A DNA stretch of 64,000 nucleotides from Bryobacteraceae bacterium (GCA_026002875.1 BPGE01000001.1:3534001-3598000), one strand, 5' to 3'. Positions 9,429-19,181 are shown, counted from the stretch's first letter. Numbers and translations are program-made. The notes: generated by a model not told the origin, from the sequence alone.

Positions 9429-10054
9429 CCACCGAACCGCAACCCGAACAGGCGCTGATCGACATCGCCGTCCTCGACGACGACCGCGATTTCCTCCACT
9501 ACATCGAAGACCTGCTCTCCGACGAGGGCCACTACGCCGTGCGCGTGTTCGAGCGCGCCGCGGATCTGTTCGCCGCGGCGGAGGAGCGCCGCCCCGACAT
9601 CGTCCTGCTCGACATGAAAATGGGCCGCACGCGCGGCGACGAAGTGCTCGAACAGCTGATGCAGCGCTGGCCCGAGCTCTGCGTCATCGTCGTCACCGGC
9701 TATCCTTCGCTCGAAGACATGCGCGCCACGTTCAAGAAGAACGTCTTCGACTACCTCGCCAAGCCGTTCACCCTGAACCAGCTCCGCCAGGTCCTGGCCA
9801 ACGCCGCCGAGCGCTACGGCCTCGGCCGCGCGCTCACGGACCGCCTGCGCGAGAAGCTCGGCCAGCGCATCCGCGTGCTGCGCGCCGAGCGGGACTGGTC
9901 GCTCAAGGATCTGGCCGCCGCCACCCGGCTCAGCGTCAGCCAGATCAGCTCCATCGAGCGCGGCGCGAACCTTCCGTCCATGGAGAGCCTGCTCGCCATC
10001 TCGCGCGCCTTCGGCCTGAAGCCCAGCCAGATTCTCTCCTCGATCGACTTCTGA
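9425..10054 (+). CDS. Response regulator with XRE-type (Cro/C1) HTH output domain
   Basis: Two-domain regulator of 209 aa. The N-terminal receiver has the acidic pair in VLDDDRDF, phosphoacceptor D63 in DIVLLDMKMG, TG in VVTGYPS and the lysine of LAKPFT. Residues from about 140 onward form a Cro/C1-type helix-turn-helix (IRVLRAERDWSLKDLAAATRL followed by SVSQISSIERGANLPSMESL). Output domains of OmpR, NarL, NtrC or Fis type are much more usual; receiver-XRE fusions are uncommon. It is translationally coupled to the kinase (ATGA overlap 9425-9428). Likely target: the divergent act operon, its own promoter, or both. Confidence 0.88.
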   Translation: MTTEPQPEQALIDIAVLDDDRDFLHYIEDLLSDEGHYAVRVFERAADLFAAAEERRPDIVLLDMKMGRTRGDEVLEQLMQRWPELCVIVVTGYPSLEDMRATFKKNVFDYLAKPFTLNQLRQVLANAAERYGLGRALTDRLREKLGQRIRVLRAERDWSLKDLAAATRLSVSQISSIERGANLPSMESLLAISRAFGLKPSQILSSIDF

Positions 10055-10066
10055 CCTGCCGGCGCG

Positions 10067-13000
10067 CTATTCGATCTCGTGCTCGATCGCCTGCGCCAGC
10101 TCGTCGCTGTCGTAGGGGACGGGCAGCTCGGCGGGCTTCGGCGAGAACCAGGGATACATCAGCGGCAGCAGGAACAGGGTCAGGAACGTGGACGAAGCCA
10201 GACCTCCAATGACCACGGAAGCCAGCGGCCGCTGCACTTCCGCGCCCGTGGTGGTGGCCGTGGCCATCGGCAGAAAGCCGAAGCTCGCCACCAGCGCCGT
10301 CATCAGCACCGGCCGCAGCCGGATGCCCGCGCCCGTCAGCAGCGCCTGCTCCATGGGCAATCCAAACTGCCGCAGCCGGTTGATCGAGCTCACCAGCACG
10401 ATGCCGTTCAGCACCGCCACGCCGAACAGCGCGATGAAACCGATCGCCGCGGAAATGTTCAGGTTCAGGCCGCGCACCCACAGCGCGGCGATGCCGCCGA
10501 TGAAGGCGAAGGGCACGTTGGTCAGAATCAGCAGCGCCTGCCGGGCGCTGGAAAACGTGAAGAACAGCAGGCCGAAGATGATCAGGATCGACGCCGGCAC
10601 GACGATCATCAGCCGCCTCATGGCGCGGCGCTGGTTTTCGAACTGGCCGCCCCAGTCGATCGAATAGCCCGCGGGAAGCTGCAACGACTCGCCCAGGCGC
10701 TGCTCGGCCTCGGCCACGAAGCTGCCCAGGTCGCGCCCGCGCACGTTGCACTGCACGACGATGCGGCGCTGGCCGTTCTCGCGCGAGATCACCTCCGGCC
10801 CGCGCGCCATCGAAACGCGCGCCACCTGGCCCAGGCGCACGCGCTCGCCGCCGGGCGCGTTGAGGATCAGGCCGCGGATGGACTCGTCGTTCTGGCGGTA
10901 GCTCTCCGGCAGGCGCACCACGATGGCGAAGCGGCGCTGTCCTTCGATCAGCTCGGAAACCGTGCGTCCGCCGATGGCCGCGTCCATCATGTCCTGCACG
11001 TCGCTGACGTTGAGGCCGTAGCGCGCCAGCGCTTCGCGGTCGATTTCGACGCGCAGCTCGGCCACGCCGGAGACGATCTCCATCTGCTCGTCGGCCGCGC
11101 CCGGCACCGTGGAGATCGCCCGCAGCGCGCGCTCGGCCAGCTGCTCCAGCACGCGCGGATCCTCGCCGAAAATCTTCACCGCCACATCGGCCTTGATGCC
11201 CGAAATCGTCTCGTCGAGCCGCATCGCCATCGGCTGAGTGAAGTTGTAGCTGACGCCAGGCACCACTTCCAGCGCTTTGGCCAGCGCGTCGATCAGCTCT
11301 TCCTTTCTGCGGAACCGCGTCCACTCCTCGCGCGGCTTCAGCAGAACGTAGACGTCGCCCTGATTGATGCCCATGGCCTCCGTCGCCACGTCCGGCCGCC
11401 CGATGCGCGTCACCACGCCCGACACTTCAGGAAACGTCAGGATGATCTTCTCCACGCGGTTGCTGATCTGCACCGAGTCGGTGAGCGAGATGCCGGGCAT
11501 CTTCCGCGTCTCGATCAGAATCGAGCCTTCATCGAGCCGCGCGATGAACTCCGTGCCGATGAAGAACACGCTCGCCACCGCGACGGCCAGCACGGCCAGG
11601 CTTCCGCCAACCATCCACGCGCGGCGCCGCAGCGCCCGCTCGAGCAGCGCCAGATAGCGCGCCCGCAGCCACTCCATCCAGCGTTCCGAATGCGTCTTCA
11701 TCCCCGGCCTGAGGTGCACCGACGCCGCCGCCGGCACGACCGTCAGCGCCAGAATCAGGCTGCCCAGCAGCGCCGAGCACACCGTGATCGCCATCGGGCG
11801 GAACATGCGGCCTTCCAGGCCTTCAAGAAAGAATACCGGCATGTAGACCGCGATGATGATCGCCACGGCGAACACGATCGGCCGCGCCACCTCGTGCGCC
11901 GCCACGCGGATCCGCTCCAGGCACGCCGTGCGGTCCTCCCCGCAATCGCTCCGCCGCAGCCGCCGCACCGCGTTTTCCATCATCACCACCGAGCCGTCGA
12001 CGATCATGCCGAAGTCGATCGCCCCCAGGCTCATCAGGTTCGCCGTCACCCCGAACACCGCCATCCCCATGAAGCCGAACAGCATCGACAGCGGAATCAC
12101 GGCCGCCACGATCAGCGCCGCCCGCAGATTGCCCAGAAACAGCACCAGAATCAGGATCACCAGCCCGCCGCCTTCCAGCAGCGCCCGCGACACCGTGCGG
12201 ATGGTGCCGTCGATCACCGTGCTCTGGTCGTAAAACGGCACGATCCGCACGCCCTCCGGCAGGCGGATGGAGGCGAGCTTCGCCTTCACGCGCTCGATCA
12301 CGCGCCGCCCGTTCTCGCCCTTCAGCATGATGGCCATGCCGCTCACCGTTTCGCCCTTGCCGTCGCGCAGCGTGGCGCCCTGCCGGGGCATCGGCATCAG
12401 CCGGATCTCGGCCACGTCGCGCAGCAGCACCGGCGTGCCCGCCCGCGCCAGCACGACGATCCGCTCCAGATCCGCGATGCTGTCCACGCGTCCCAGGCCC
12501 CGCACCGTGTACTGTTCCATCGCGTGCTCGATGAATCCGCCGCCGAAGTTCGTGTTGTTGTCGCGCACGCGCTCGAAGACCGTCCGCAGGTCCAGCCCGT
12601 ACCGCTGGAGCTTCACCGGATCGACGACTACCGCATACTGCTTCGTCTCCCCGCCCCAGCTGTTCACTTCATTCACGCCCGGCACCGTGCGCAGCGCGAA
12701 GCGGATCTGCCAGTCGTGGATCGTCTTCAGCTCCATCGGCGTGTAGCCTTCGCCTTCCACGGTGTACTGGTAGACTTCGCCGAAGGCCGTGGCCATGGGC
12801 CCCAGCACGGGGTCCAGCCCCTGAGGCAGCCGCCCCCGCACCTCCTGCAGCCGTTCATTCACCAGCTGCCGGGCGAACCACGTGTTCACGTCGTCGTCGA
12901 AGATGAGCGTCACCATCGACAGGCCGAGCTTCGAGATGGAGCGGATTCCCTGCGTGCGCGGAATGCCCATCAGCGCGCTCTCGATCGGGAACGTGACGAG

Positions 13001-13189
13001 CTGCTCCACCTCGCTGGGGGCCATGGCCGGGCACTCGGTGACGACGACCACCTGGTTGTTGGTGAGGTCGGGGAAGGCGTCTACGGGAATGTTGATCATC
13101 ACCCAGACGCCGAAACCGGCCACCAGCAGCACGCCGGACAGCACCAGCCAGCGGTTGCGGAGGTGGAAATCGATGATCCGCTGCAGCAT
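10067..13189 (-). CDS. Heavy-metal efflux RND transporter (CzcA/CusA family)
   Basis: Inner-membrane proton-driven pump of the HME-RND family, 1040 aa, with the full 12-helix layout. The N-terminus (MLQRIIDFHLRNRWLVL) and the early PVDAFPDLTNNQVVVVTECP region are typical. The fourth-helix signature of HME pumps is present (DFGMIVDGSVVMMENAVRR), containing the proton-relay aspartates. It starts 4 bp after the adaptor gene and is the last gene of a three-gene minus-strand operon (outer-membrane channel, adaptor, pump). The sequence does not allow a safe choice between Cu/Ag and Co/Zn/Cd/Ni substrates. Confidence 0.93.
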   Translation of the reverse strand: MLQRIIDFHLRNRWLVLSGVLLVAGFGVWVMINIPVDAFPDLTNNQVVVVTECPAMAPSEVEQLVTFPIESALMGIPRTQGIRSISKLGLSMVTLIFDDDVNTWFARQLVNERLQEVRGRLPQGLDPVLGPMATAFGEVYQYTVEGEGYTPMELKTIHDWQIRFALRTVPGVNEVNSWGGETKQYAVVVDPVKLQRYGLDLRTVFERVRDNNTNFGGGFIEHAMEQYTVRGLGRVDSIADLERIVVLARAGTPVLLRDVAEIRLMPMPRQGATLRDGKGETVSGMAIMLKGENGRRVIERVKAKLASIRLPEGVRIVPFYDQSTVIDGTIRTVSRALLEGGGLVILILVLFLGNLRAALIVAAVIPLSMLFGFMGMAVFGVTANLMSLGAIDFGMIVDGSVVMMENAVRRLRRSDCGEDRTACLERIRVAAHEVARPIVFAVAIIIAVYMPVFFLEGLEGRMFRPMAITVCSALLGSLILALTVVPAAASVHLRPGMKTHSERWMEWLRARYLALLERALRRRAWMVGGSLAVLAVAVASVFFIGTEFIARLDEGSILIETRKMPGISLTDSVQISNRVEKIILTFPEVSGVVTRIGRPDVATEAMGINQGDVYVLLKPREEWTRFRRKEELIDALAKALEVVPGVSYNFTQPMAMRLDETISGIKADVAVKIFGEDPRVLEQLAERALRAISTVPGAADEQMEIVSGVAELRVEIDREALARYGLNVSDVQDMMDAAIGGRTVSELIEGQRRFAIVVRLPESYRQNDESIRGLILNAPGGERVRLGQVARVSMARGPEVISRENGQRRIVVQCNVRGRDLGSFVAEAEQRLGESLQLPAGYSIDWGGQFENQRRAMRRLMIVVPASILIIFGLLFFTFSSARQALLILTNVPFAFIGGIAALWVRGLNLNISAAIGFIALFGVAVLNGIVLVSSINRLRQFGLPMEQALLTGAGIRLRPVLMTALVASFGFLPMATATTTGAEVQRPLASVVIGGLASSTFLTLFLLPLMYPWFSPKPAELPVPYDSDELAQAIEHEIE

Positions 13190-13193
13190 GGCG

Positions 13194-14408
13194 CTAATCC
13201 TCGGAGAGCGTCGACTTCAACAGATGCGACTTCAGAACGAAGCTGCCCTCGGTCACCACGCGCTCGCCCGCCCGCAGCCCGCGGCGGATCTCCACCAGCC
13301 GGTCCAGCGTGCGCCCGGTCTCCACCGGCCGCGGCTCGAACCGCCCCGGGCGCGTCTCGACGAACACGGTCGGCTGCCCGTTCAGATCCTGAATCGCGGT
13401 CTGCGCCATAAAGAGCCCGCGCTCGCTCGAGCCTGCCTCCAGCTCCACCACCGCGTACATCTCCGGCTTCAGCAGCCCCGCGCGGTTGTCGAGTTCGAGA
13501 ATCGCCTGCACGGTGCGCGTCTCCGGATCGAGCTTTTCGTCCACCCGGATCACGCGCCCCGGAAAGCGCCGGTCCGGATACGCCTGCACGGAAACCATCG
13601 CCGCCATGCGCGGCCTCACCCTCGGCAGAAACTCCTCCTGCACGTTGGCGATCACCCAGATCGTCGAAAGGTCGCTGATCACGAACAGCTCGCCGGACGG
13701 CTGCACGACGCTGCCTGCGGTCACAAGCCGGCTGATCACCGTGCCCGCCGCCGGCGCGCGGATCGGAATCAGATCGTCGTCCGACAGCGCCGCCACGCCG
13801 GGCTCGCGGTGCTCCGGTCCTTCGACGGGAATTTCGAGAAACTCCACCAGATGCTGGCGCGTGCGGCTCACTTCAATCTCCGCCGCGCGCAGCGCCGTCT
13901 CGGCGTTGCGCAGCTCGTTCTCCGCCGTATCGAGCTGCTCCTGGCTTGCGGCCTTCATCTCCAGCAGCCGCCGCATGCGGTCCCGCTGCCTCCGCGCATA
14001 ATCGAGGTTGGCCTGAAGCCGGTTGTACTCGGCCACCGCGCGCCGGTACATTGCGCGCGATTCGTGCACGTCGTGGCTGAACATGCGCGCCAGCACCTGG
14101 CCCCTCTCCACGGTGTCGCCCACGCGCACCAGCACCTGCATGATGCGGCCGTCAGTGATGGCGCCCACGCGCCACGTGTGCTCCTCGTTGGCCGACAGCC
14201 GCCCGTTGGCGCGCACGGTCACGGGCACGGCGCGCTCTTCCGCAACTTCCACCTGAAGCGCCGCCTGCTGAAGCGCCGCCTCGTCGAGCTCCACGTGCCG
14301 CGGCGCGGCCTCGGCCGCGGCAGGAGCGGCCGGCGCCGGCTTCGGCGCCTCCTTCTGGCACGCCGTCAGCGCCAGCAACGCCAGCGCCGCAGCCCCGTAG
14401 CGATTCAT
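13194..14408 (-). CDS. RND efflux periplasmic adaptor (membrane fusion protein)
   Basis: Periplasmic adaptor of 404 aa linking the pump to the outer-membrane channel. A lipoprotein signal (ALLALTACQKE) suggests lipid anchoring. Barrel-sandwich, alpha-hairpin (coiled coil near residues 110-190, YRRAVAEYNRLQANLDYARR) and beta-barrel regions appear in order, with IRAPAAGTVISRLVTAGSVV marking the return strand of the lipoyl-like domain. The ATG at 14408 overlaps the stop of the channel gene by 4 bp; upstream in-frame sequence is a shadow of that gene. No histidine- or methionine-rich metal-binding extension is evident. Confidence 0.92.
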   Translation of the reverse strand: MNRYGAAALALLALTACQKEAPKPAPAAPAAAEAAPRHVELDEAALQQAALQVEVAEERAVPVTVRANGRLSANEEHTWRVGAITDGRIMQVLVRVGDTVERGQVLARMFSHDVHESRAMYRRAVAEYNRLQANLDYARRQRDRMRRLLEMKAASQEQLDTAENELRNAETALRAAEIEVSRTRQHLVEFLEIPVEGPEHREPGVAALSDDDLIPIRAPAAGTVISRLVTAGSVVQPSGELFVISDLSTIWVIANVQEEFLPRVRPRMAAMVSVQAYPDRRFPGRVIRVDEKLDPETRTVQAILELDNRAGLLKPEMYAVVELEAGSSERGLFMAQTAIQDLNGQPTVFVETRPGRFEPRPVETGRTLDRLVEIRRGLRAGERVVTEGSFVLKSHLLKSTLSED

Positions 14409-15622
14409 GGCTTCACCCCCAGCGCGTAGGCCAGCACCTCCTGGCTCTGCCGGTATTCCATCCACGCGCGGTAATTCACGAGCTCGATTTCGATACGCAG
14501 CCTCTCCGCATCCAGCAGCCGCAGCAGGTCCGCCCCGCCCAGCCGGTAGGCCGCCTGCGCCACTTGCGACGTCTCGCCCGCGCCTTCCACCAGCCGCCCG
14601 ACGAGCTCGCGGATCTGCCGCCGCCGCGTCTGGTACTCGGCCGCGGCGGCCTGTACTTCCGCGCGGATGATGGCCTCGGTTGCGGCCAGGTTCGCCTCCG
14701 CCGCTTTGATCTCCGCAGCCGCGCTCTGGATGTTGCCCTGGTTGCGGTTCAGCACGGGCAGGTCGTATTGGAGCCCGGCGATGAGTGTGTTTTCTCCCAT
14801 CGACCGCTTGTATCCGAACAGCGCGTCGACATTCGGCCGCGCATTGGCCTGCTGCAGCACCAGATTCGCCCGCGCCTGTTCCACCCGCTGCCTTGCCAGC
14901 AGCGCCTCCGGCCTCCGTTCCAGCGCCTCCTGCTCGTTCCATGAGAACGGCTCGTCCGCGCCCGCCTGCAGCGGCTCCGCGAAGCGCACTTCGGGAAACT
15001 CGGCGCGCCCCATGGCCCGGAACAGCTCGATCCGCGCCCGCGCGGCGTCCAGCGCCGCATTGTTGGCCGCCAGCTCGATGCGGCCCAACTCGAGGCGGAC
15101 GCGCAGCAGGTCGTTTTCCGCCATCGCGCCTTCCCGCACCCGGATTTCGTGGTATTCGACGATTTTCTGGAAATTCCGCACGCTTTCCAGCAATAATTCG
15201 TGCATTTTCTGGGCGCCGAGCGCCGCCCAGTACGCCAGCGAAACGTCCCGCGCCACGTTGCGCCGCAGCACTTCCAGCTCCAGCTCCGCCGCCCGCAGCC
15301 CCCGCGAGGCCAGCTCCGCCCTCTTGCCGCGCTTGCCCGCAGTCTCGAACGTCTGCTGGAGATACGCGAAATCGTCCGTCTCGCGGCTCGTCTGGATCGG
15401 CCGCGTGCCCCACGAGCGGTAATTCTCGGCCTGCAGGATCAGCTTGGGATTGAAGGTCAGCGGGGCTTGCCGCACCTGGCCGCGCGCGCTCTCCACGCGC
15501 TGGCGGCCTTCAGCGAGCAGCGGGTGCGTCTCCAGCGCCGCCCGGACGGCGGCATCGATCGTCAACGGCTCCTGCGCAGCCAGCGGAAGCGCGCAGGCCA
15601 GCATCGCCAGCAGGCGTTTCAT
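14405..15622 (-). CDS. TolC/CusC-family outer-membrane efflux channel
   Basis: Outer-membrane factor of the RND system, 405 aa, with an N-terminal signal peptide (MKRLLAMLACALPLAAQ) and the two long repeated alpha-hairpin halves of the TolC fold. The first half starts TIDAAVRAALETHPLLAEGR and the second near EPFSWNEQEALERRPEALL. It is the first gene of the channel-adaptor-pump operon and overlaps the adaptor start by 4 bp. The upstream 39 bp separate it from the divergent glycosidase gene, so both promoters must be short or overlapping. Confidence 0.9.
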   Translation of the reverse strand: MKRLLAMLACALPLAAQEPLTIDAAVRAALETHPLLAEGRQRVESARGQVRQAPLTFNPKLILQAENYRSWGTRPIQTSRETDDFAYLQQTFETAGKRGKRAELASRGLRAAELELEVLRRNVARDVSLAYWAALGAQKMHELLLESVRNFQKIVEYHEIRVREGAMAENDLLRVRLELGRIELAANNAALDAARARIELFRAMGRAEFPEVRFAEPLQAGADEPFSWNEQEALERRPEALLARQRVEQARANLVLQQANARPNVDALFGYKRSMGENTLIAGLQYDLPVLNRNQGNIQSAAAEIKAAEANLAATEAIIRAEVQAAAAEYQTRRRQIRELVGRLVEGAGETSQVAQAAYRLGGADLLRLLDAERLRIEIELVNYRAWMEYRQSQEVLAYALGVKP

Positions 15623-15661
15623 GACAAGATCTCGAAAGACTTACTGTATCAATCACAATGG

Positions 15662-17770
15662 ATGCTGCTCATGCCGATCCGTTACTGCCTGTTTCTGCTG
15701 GCCCTCTCCGCCTCCGCCGCCGGGCCATCGATCGAGAAACCCGCCCAGCCCGGCAAGTACATCGCCGCCAACGGCCGCCGCGCCGCCCTTCTGGGCTTCG
15801 AAGACGGCCGCCTCGAAGCCTGGGTCTTCCCCATCAAACTCGTCCGCGATTTCCGGCTTTCCGTCTATGTCGATCAGGCCCTCGATCCGCTTCCCCTCAG
15901 CGAGCTGGCCGAAACCGTGCTCGTGCAGCCGCACGCGGCGGCCATCGTTCACGTACATCCGGCATTCACCCTGCGCCAGACCTGGGCCGCCTCTCCCGGA
16001 AGGCCCGTCGCAGTGGTGCTGCTCGAGATCGACGCCTCGCGCCCGCTCCGCTTCCGCGCCACGTTCACGCCCGAGATGCAGCCGATGTGGCCCGCTTCCT
16101 TCGGAGGCACGTCGACGTCGTGGGACGCAAAATCCGGCGTGCTGACCTTCACGGAAGGCCAGCGCCGCTTCCGCCCCGTGCTCGGCTCGCCCGCCTTCCG
16201 CCGCATCAGCGAACAGATCGGCCACCAGCTTCCCGACCGCACCATTTCCGTCGAGTTCGACGTGGAATCCTCCGCAACCGTGCCCGTCCTGTTCGCCGCT
16301 TCGCGCAGGGATTACGACGAGGCGGTCCAGGCGCCGCAACTGATCCTGCAGGAAGCGGAGAAGCACTTCCACTCTTTCCTCGGCCGAACCGCGCAGATCC
16401 TCTGGCCGCCGTTCACCGAAGCCTTCGACTGGTCCCGCGTGGCCATCGAACGCGGCTGGGCGTGCAATGAAGGCGTCGGCTGCGGGCTCGTCGCCGGCTG
16501 GGCGCCCTCTGGCGCCAGCCAGCGCCCCGGCTTCGGCTGGTATTTCGGCGGCGACGCCATGATGAGCGCCTGGGCGATGCTCGACTACGGCGACTTCGAA
16601 GGAGCAAGGGCGGCTCTGGATTTTCTGCTTGACCGCCAGCGGGCCGACGGCAAGATCATGCACGAGTGGACGCAGTCCGCCGCCCTGCTGGACTGGCCCA
16701 GCTACCCTTACGGCTTCTACCACGCCGACACCACGCCCCTGTTTCTCCACACTGCCGGGCTCTACCTGCGCCAGACGGGCGACCGCCAGTGGCTCGAACA
16801 GAAGTGGCCGCAGCTCGAACGCGCCTTCCGCTTCACGCTCTCCATGCGCGACCCCGACGGTCTGCTGTCCAATCTCAAAGGCGGCGCCGCCGCCGTCGAA
16901 ACCGGCGCGCTCAGCGGAAAGGTGGCGCGCGACATTTACCTCCAGGGCGTCTGGCTGGCTGGTCTCCGCGGCTGGACCCGCATTGCGCGATGGAAGGGCG
17001 CGGAAGCGGAAGCCCGGGAGGCGGAATCGCTGCTGCAAACCGCGCGCCAGGCCGTCGAGAAGTGGTTCGTTCCGGAAAAAGACGTCTTCGCCTTTGCCGA
17101 ACTCCGTGACGGCTCGCGCTATGAAGCGAATTCCGCCTGGCAGGGCATGCTGCTGGCCGAAGGCGGAATCAGCCAGAGCCTCGCCCGCCGCGCCGCCGCC
17201 TCCCTGTCCTCTCCAGCCCTGATGACCCCCTGGGGCGCGCGCCTCTTCGCGACGGACAGCCCGTTCTACAATCCGCTCGGCTACAACGACGGCAGCGTCT
17301 GGCCCTTCGTCACCTCCCAGGTCGTGGTGGCCCTGTTCCGCCACGGTCAGCCGGCGGCGGCGCTCGCCGCCCTCGACGGCATGCGGCAGGCTTCAGGGCT
17401 GGCAGGCGCCGGGTTCCTTGCCGAGTATTTCAGCGGAGACCGCCTCGCTCCCGCCCCGCGCGCCGTCCCGCATCAGCTCTTCAGTTCCGTCGCCCTCATC
17501 CACCCTCTGTTCTCCGGTCTGCTGGGTCTCGAGCCCGACGCCATGAACAGGCGCCTCGCCATCGCGCCTCAACTCCCCTGCGGCAGCCCTCCCGTCCTCC
17601 TCCGCGGGTACAGGGTCGGCGATGCCGTCGTCGACGCAGAGTTCCGCCCGGCGCGGCCAAACCGCCTCGAGGTCCGCGTGCGGAGCGGCAACCTGGAAGT
17701 GCACGCGCAGCCGGGTTCCTGCTTCGAGCCCTCCCCCGCCCGGCGGCTTTCGCCGGGCATGCGCCCCTGA
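15662..17770 (+). CDS. Secreted six-hairpin glycosidase-like protein
   Basis: Exported protein of 702 aa. A signal peptide (YCLFLLALSASAAG) precedes an N-terminal beta-sandwich-like region of about 220 residues. The remainder has the look of an (alpha/alpha)6 barrel of glycogen-debranching / amylo-alpha-1,6-glucosidase type: RPGFGWYFGGDAMMSAWAML, HEWTQSAALLDWPSYPYG, EANSAWQGML and YNDGSVWPFVTSQVV are typical landmarks. Two ATGs (15662 and 15671) are possible starts. Substrate is unknown; the signal peptide argues for an external or periplasmic oligosaccharide rather than cytoplasmic glycogen. glgC lies 1.5 kb downstream but is not contiguous. Confidence 0.75.
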   Translation: MLLMPIRYCLFLLALSASAAGPSIEKPAQPGKYIAANGRRAALLGFEDGRLEAWVFPIKLVRDFRLSVYVDQALDPLPLSELAETVLVQPHAAAIVHVHPAFTLRQTWAASPGRPVAVVLLEIDASRPLRFRATFTPEMQPMWPASFGGTSTSWDAKSGVLTFTEGQRRFRPVLGSPAFRRISEQIGHQLPDRTISVEFDVESSATVPVLFAASRRDYDEAVQAPQLILQEAEKHFHSFLGRTAQILWPPFTEAFDWSRVAIERGWACNEGVGCGLVAGWAPSGASQRPGFGWYFGGDAMMSAWAMLDYGDFEGARAALDFLLDRQRADGKIMHEWTQSAALLDWPSYPYGFYHADTTPLFLHTAGLYLRQTGDRQWLEQKWPQLERAFRFTLSMRDPDGLLSNLKGGAAAVETGALSGKVARDIYLQGVWLAGLRGWTRIARWKGAEAEAREAESLLQTARQAVEKWFVPEKDVFAFAELRDGSRYEANSAWQGMLLAEGGISQSLARRAAASLSSPALMTPWGARLFATDSPFYNPLGYNDGSVWPFVTSQVVVALFRHGQPAAALAALDGMRQASGLAGAGFLAEYFSGDRLAPAPRAVPHQLFSSVALIHPLFSGLLGLEPDAMNRRLAIAPQLPCGSPPVLLRGYRVGDAVVDAEFRPARPNRLEVRVRSGNLEVHAQPGSCFEPSPARRLSPGMRP

Positions 17771-17845
17771 GCCGGAGCGCCTTAGTACGGCTCCCTGAGG
17801 CAGGATTCAGGTTTCGGCCACAAAAAACCTGGGGCGACTGCGTAG

Positions 17846-17874
17846 TTTACTTTAGTACTGGGTCTCCTTAGAAT
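17846..17874 (+). promoter_or_regulatory. Putative sigma-70 type promoter for the 17905 regulator
   Basis: TTTACT (17846-17851) and TAGAAT (17869-17874) are spaced by 17 bp, giving a start site near 17881. A GGAGG ribosome-binding site (17896-17900) stands just before the ATG at 17905. The 7-mer TTAGTAC in the spacer (17852-17858) also occurs at 17782-17788, which could reflect a regulator site. Confidence 0.5.
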
Positions 17875-17904
17875 TGAGAGTGAGCAAGCCTGGCCGGAGG
17901 TACT

Positions 17905-18642
17905 ATGAATCCGACGGAAAATCCGGAAATGCAGGAGCAGGTTGCCGGTTCCTCCAGCAGCGCCAAGGTCCGCGTGATGATCGCCGATGACCATCCGATC
18001 GTGCGGGACGGACTGAAGAAGCTGCTGAGCCTCGAAGATGACATCGAGGTGGTGGCGGTGGCGTCGGACGGGCGCGAGGTGCTCGACCAGGTGGAAAAGC
18101 ACCAGCCCGACATCATCCTGCTGGATCTCCGGATGCCGAATCTCGACGGCATCTCGACCCTGCAGACCCTGCAGCACAGGAATTGCCCCGCCAAGGTCAT
18201 CATCCTGACAGCCAGCGAGGACAAGAACGAGTTCGTCCAGGCCATGAAACTGGGCGCGCGCGGCATCGTGCTCAAGCAGACCGCCTCCGAACTGATCGTC
18301 AAGAGCATCAGGAAAGTCCAGGCGGGCGAGATCTGGCTGGATTCGCAGACCACGGCAGCCGTCATGCGCCAGTTCGCCTCGCCCTCGGCTGAACCCGCCC
18401 CGGCGCCCGGCGGAACCCGGGTGCGGGAGCGCTCCCCGCTCAGCGCGCGCGAGCGCGAAATCGTGGCTCTTGTCGCCCAGGGCTACAAGAACAAGGAGAT
18501 GGCCGAGAAGATGTTCATCAGCGAACAGACGGTGAAAAACCACCTGCACAACATCTTCGACAAGCTCGGCGTCTCCGACCGCCTCGAACTGGCTCTCTAC
18601 GCCATTCACAAGGGCCTCCACCTGCCCGACAACGAGCGCTGA
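17905..18642 (+). CDS. Orphan NarL/FixJ-family response regulator
   Basis: Response regulator of 245 aa with a 20-residue polar N-terminal extension, a receiver domain (MIADDHPIVRDGLKKLL, phosphoacceptor D74 in DIILLDLRMP, K in GIVLKQTAS) and a C-terminal LuxR-type HTH (PLSAREREIVALVAQGYKNK, then EQTVKNHLHNIFDKLGV). No kinase gene is adjacent, so its partner lies elsewhere. It is monocistronic, with its own promoter and a good Shine-Dalgarno sequence. Targets are unknown. Confidence 0.9.
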   Translation: MNPTENPEMQEQVAGSSSSAKVRVMIADDHPIVRDGLKKLLSLEDDIEVVAVASDGREVLDQVEKHQPDIILLDLRMPNLDGISTLQTLQHRNCPAKVIILTASEDKNEFVQAMKLGARGIVLKQTASELIVKSIRKVQAGEIWLDSQTTAAVMRQFASPSAEPAPAPGGTRVRERSPLSAREREIVALVAQGYKNKEMAEKMFISEQTVKNHLHNIFDKLGVSDRLELALYAIHKGLHLPDNER

Positions 18643-18824
18643 GCTTCGCTCAGGCGGTCGCCGCAAATTCCGTAACCGGTTCATTGTGGGAATTTTGTGT
18701 CCCTGGCGGGCGGGGCCGTCTGCGGCGGCCGGTCAAGATGTAGAATTCTTCGCCGAAATCCTGACTCTTCCCTCTTGCATTCAGCCGCCGCGAAGCCTAC
18801 GATCAGATACAGGAGGACTTTCAG

Positions 18825-19181
18825 ATGCGGTTGTCTCTCATGTTGCTGGCGGCGCTGCTGGTGGGAACCCTTGCCGCTCCTCCTCTCCTCGCCCAGGAGC
18901 CGATCCCGCGGTGCACGTCGGTGGAGCCGATGAGCGGAAAGGTCGGCACGGAGATCGTCGTCACGGGCGAGAACCTGGACAAGCAGTATGTGGCCAAGCT
19001 CTACCTGACAGACGGCCAGAACGACATCGAGATGGTGATCAGGGAACAGGACGCCACGACGATGAAAAGCGTCATCCCGAAAGGCGCGAAACCGGGCGTC
19101 CGCTACCGCCTGATGATCCTGACCAGGGGCAAGGAGCCGAAGCTGATCGAGCAGCCGGTGCGTTTCGAAGTCGAGGAATGA
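18825..19181 (+). CDS. Small secreted IPT/TIG-domain protein
   Basis: Exported protein of 118 aa. A signal peptide (MRLSLMLLAALLVGTLAAPP, cleaved near ALLAQ) is followed by one immunoglobulin-like TIG/IPT-type domain of about 85 residues (SVEPMSGKVGTEIVVTGENL, then VIPKGAKPGVRYRLMI). A strong ribosome-binding site (AGGAGG) precedes the ATG. It has no fused enzymatic or membrane domain and no operon partner. A stand-alone TIG domain suggests a binding or structural role, but no function can be assigned. Confidence 0.75.
   Translation: MRLSLMLLAALLVGTLAAPPLLAQEPIPRCTSVEPMSGKVGTEIVVTGENLDKQYVAKLYLTDGQNDIEMVIREQDATTMKSVIPKGAKPGVRYRLMILTRGKEPKLIEQPVRFEVEE

Noticed and set aside
10079-13411. 1110-aa plus-strand open frame opposite the RND pump
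   Set aside because: Low-complexity His/Arg/Gln translation without motifs; shadow of the pump gene.
17782-17858. Regulatory pair of TTAGTAC heptamers
   Set aside because: Two 7-mers 70 bp apart could be chance; there is no symmetry or third copy.
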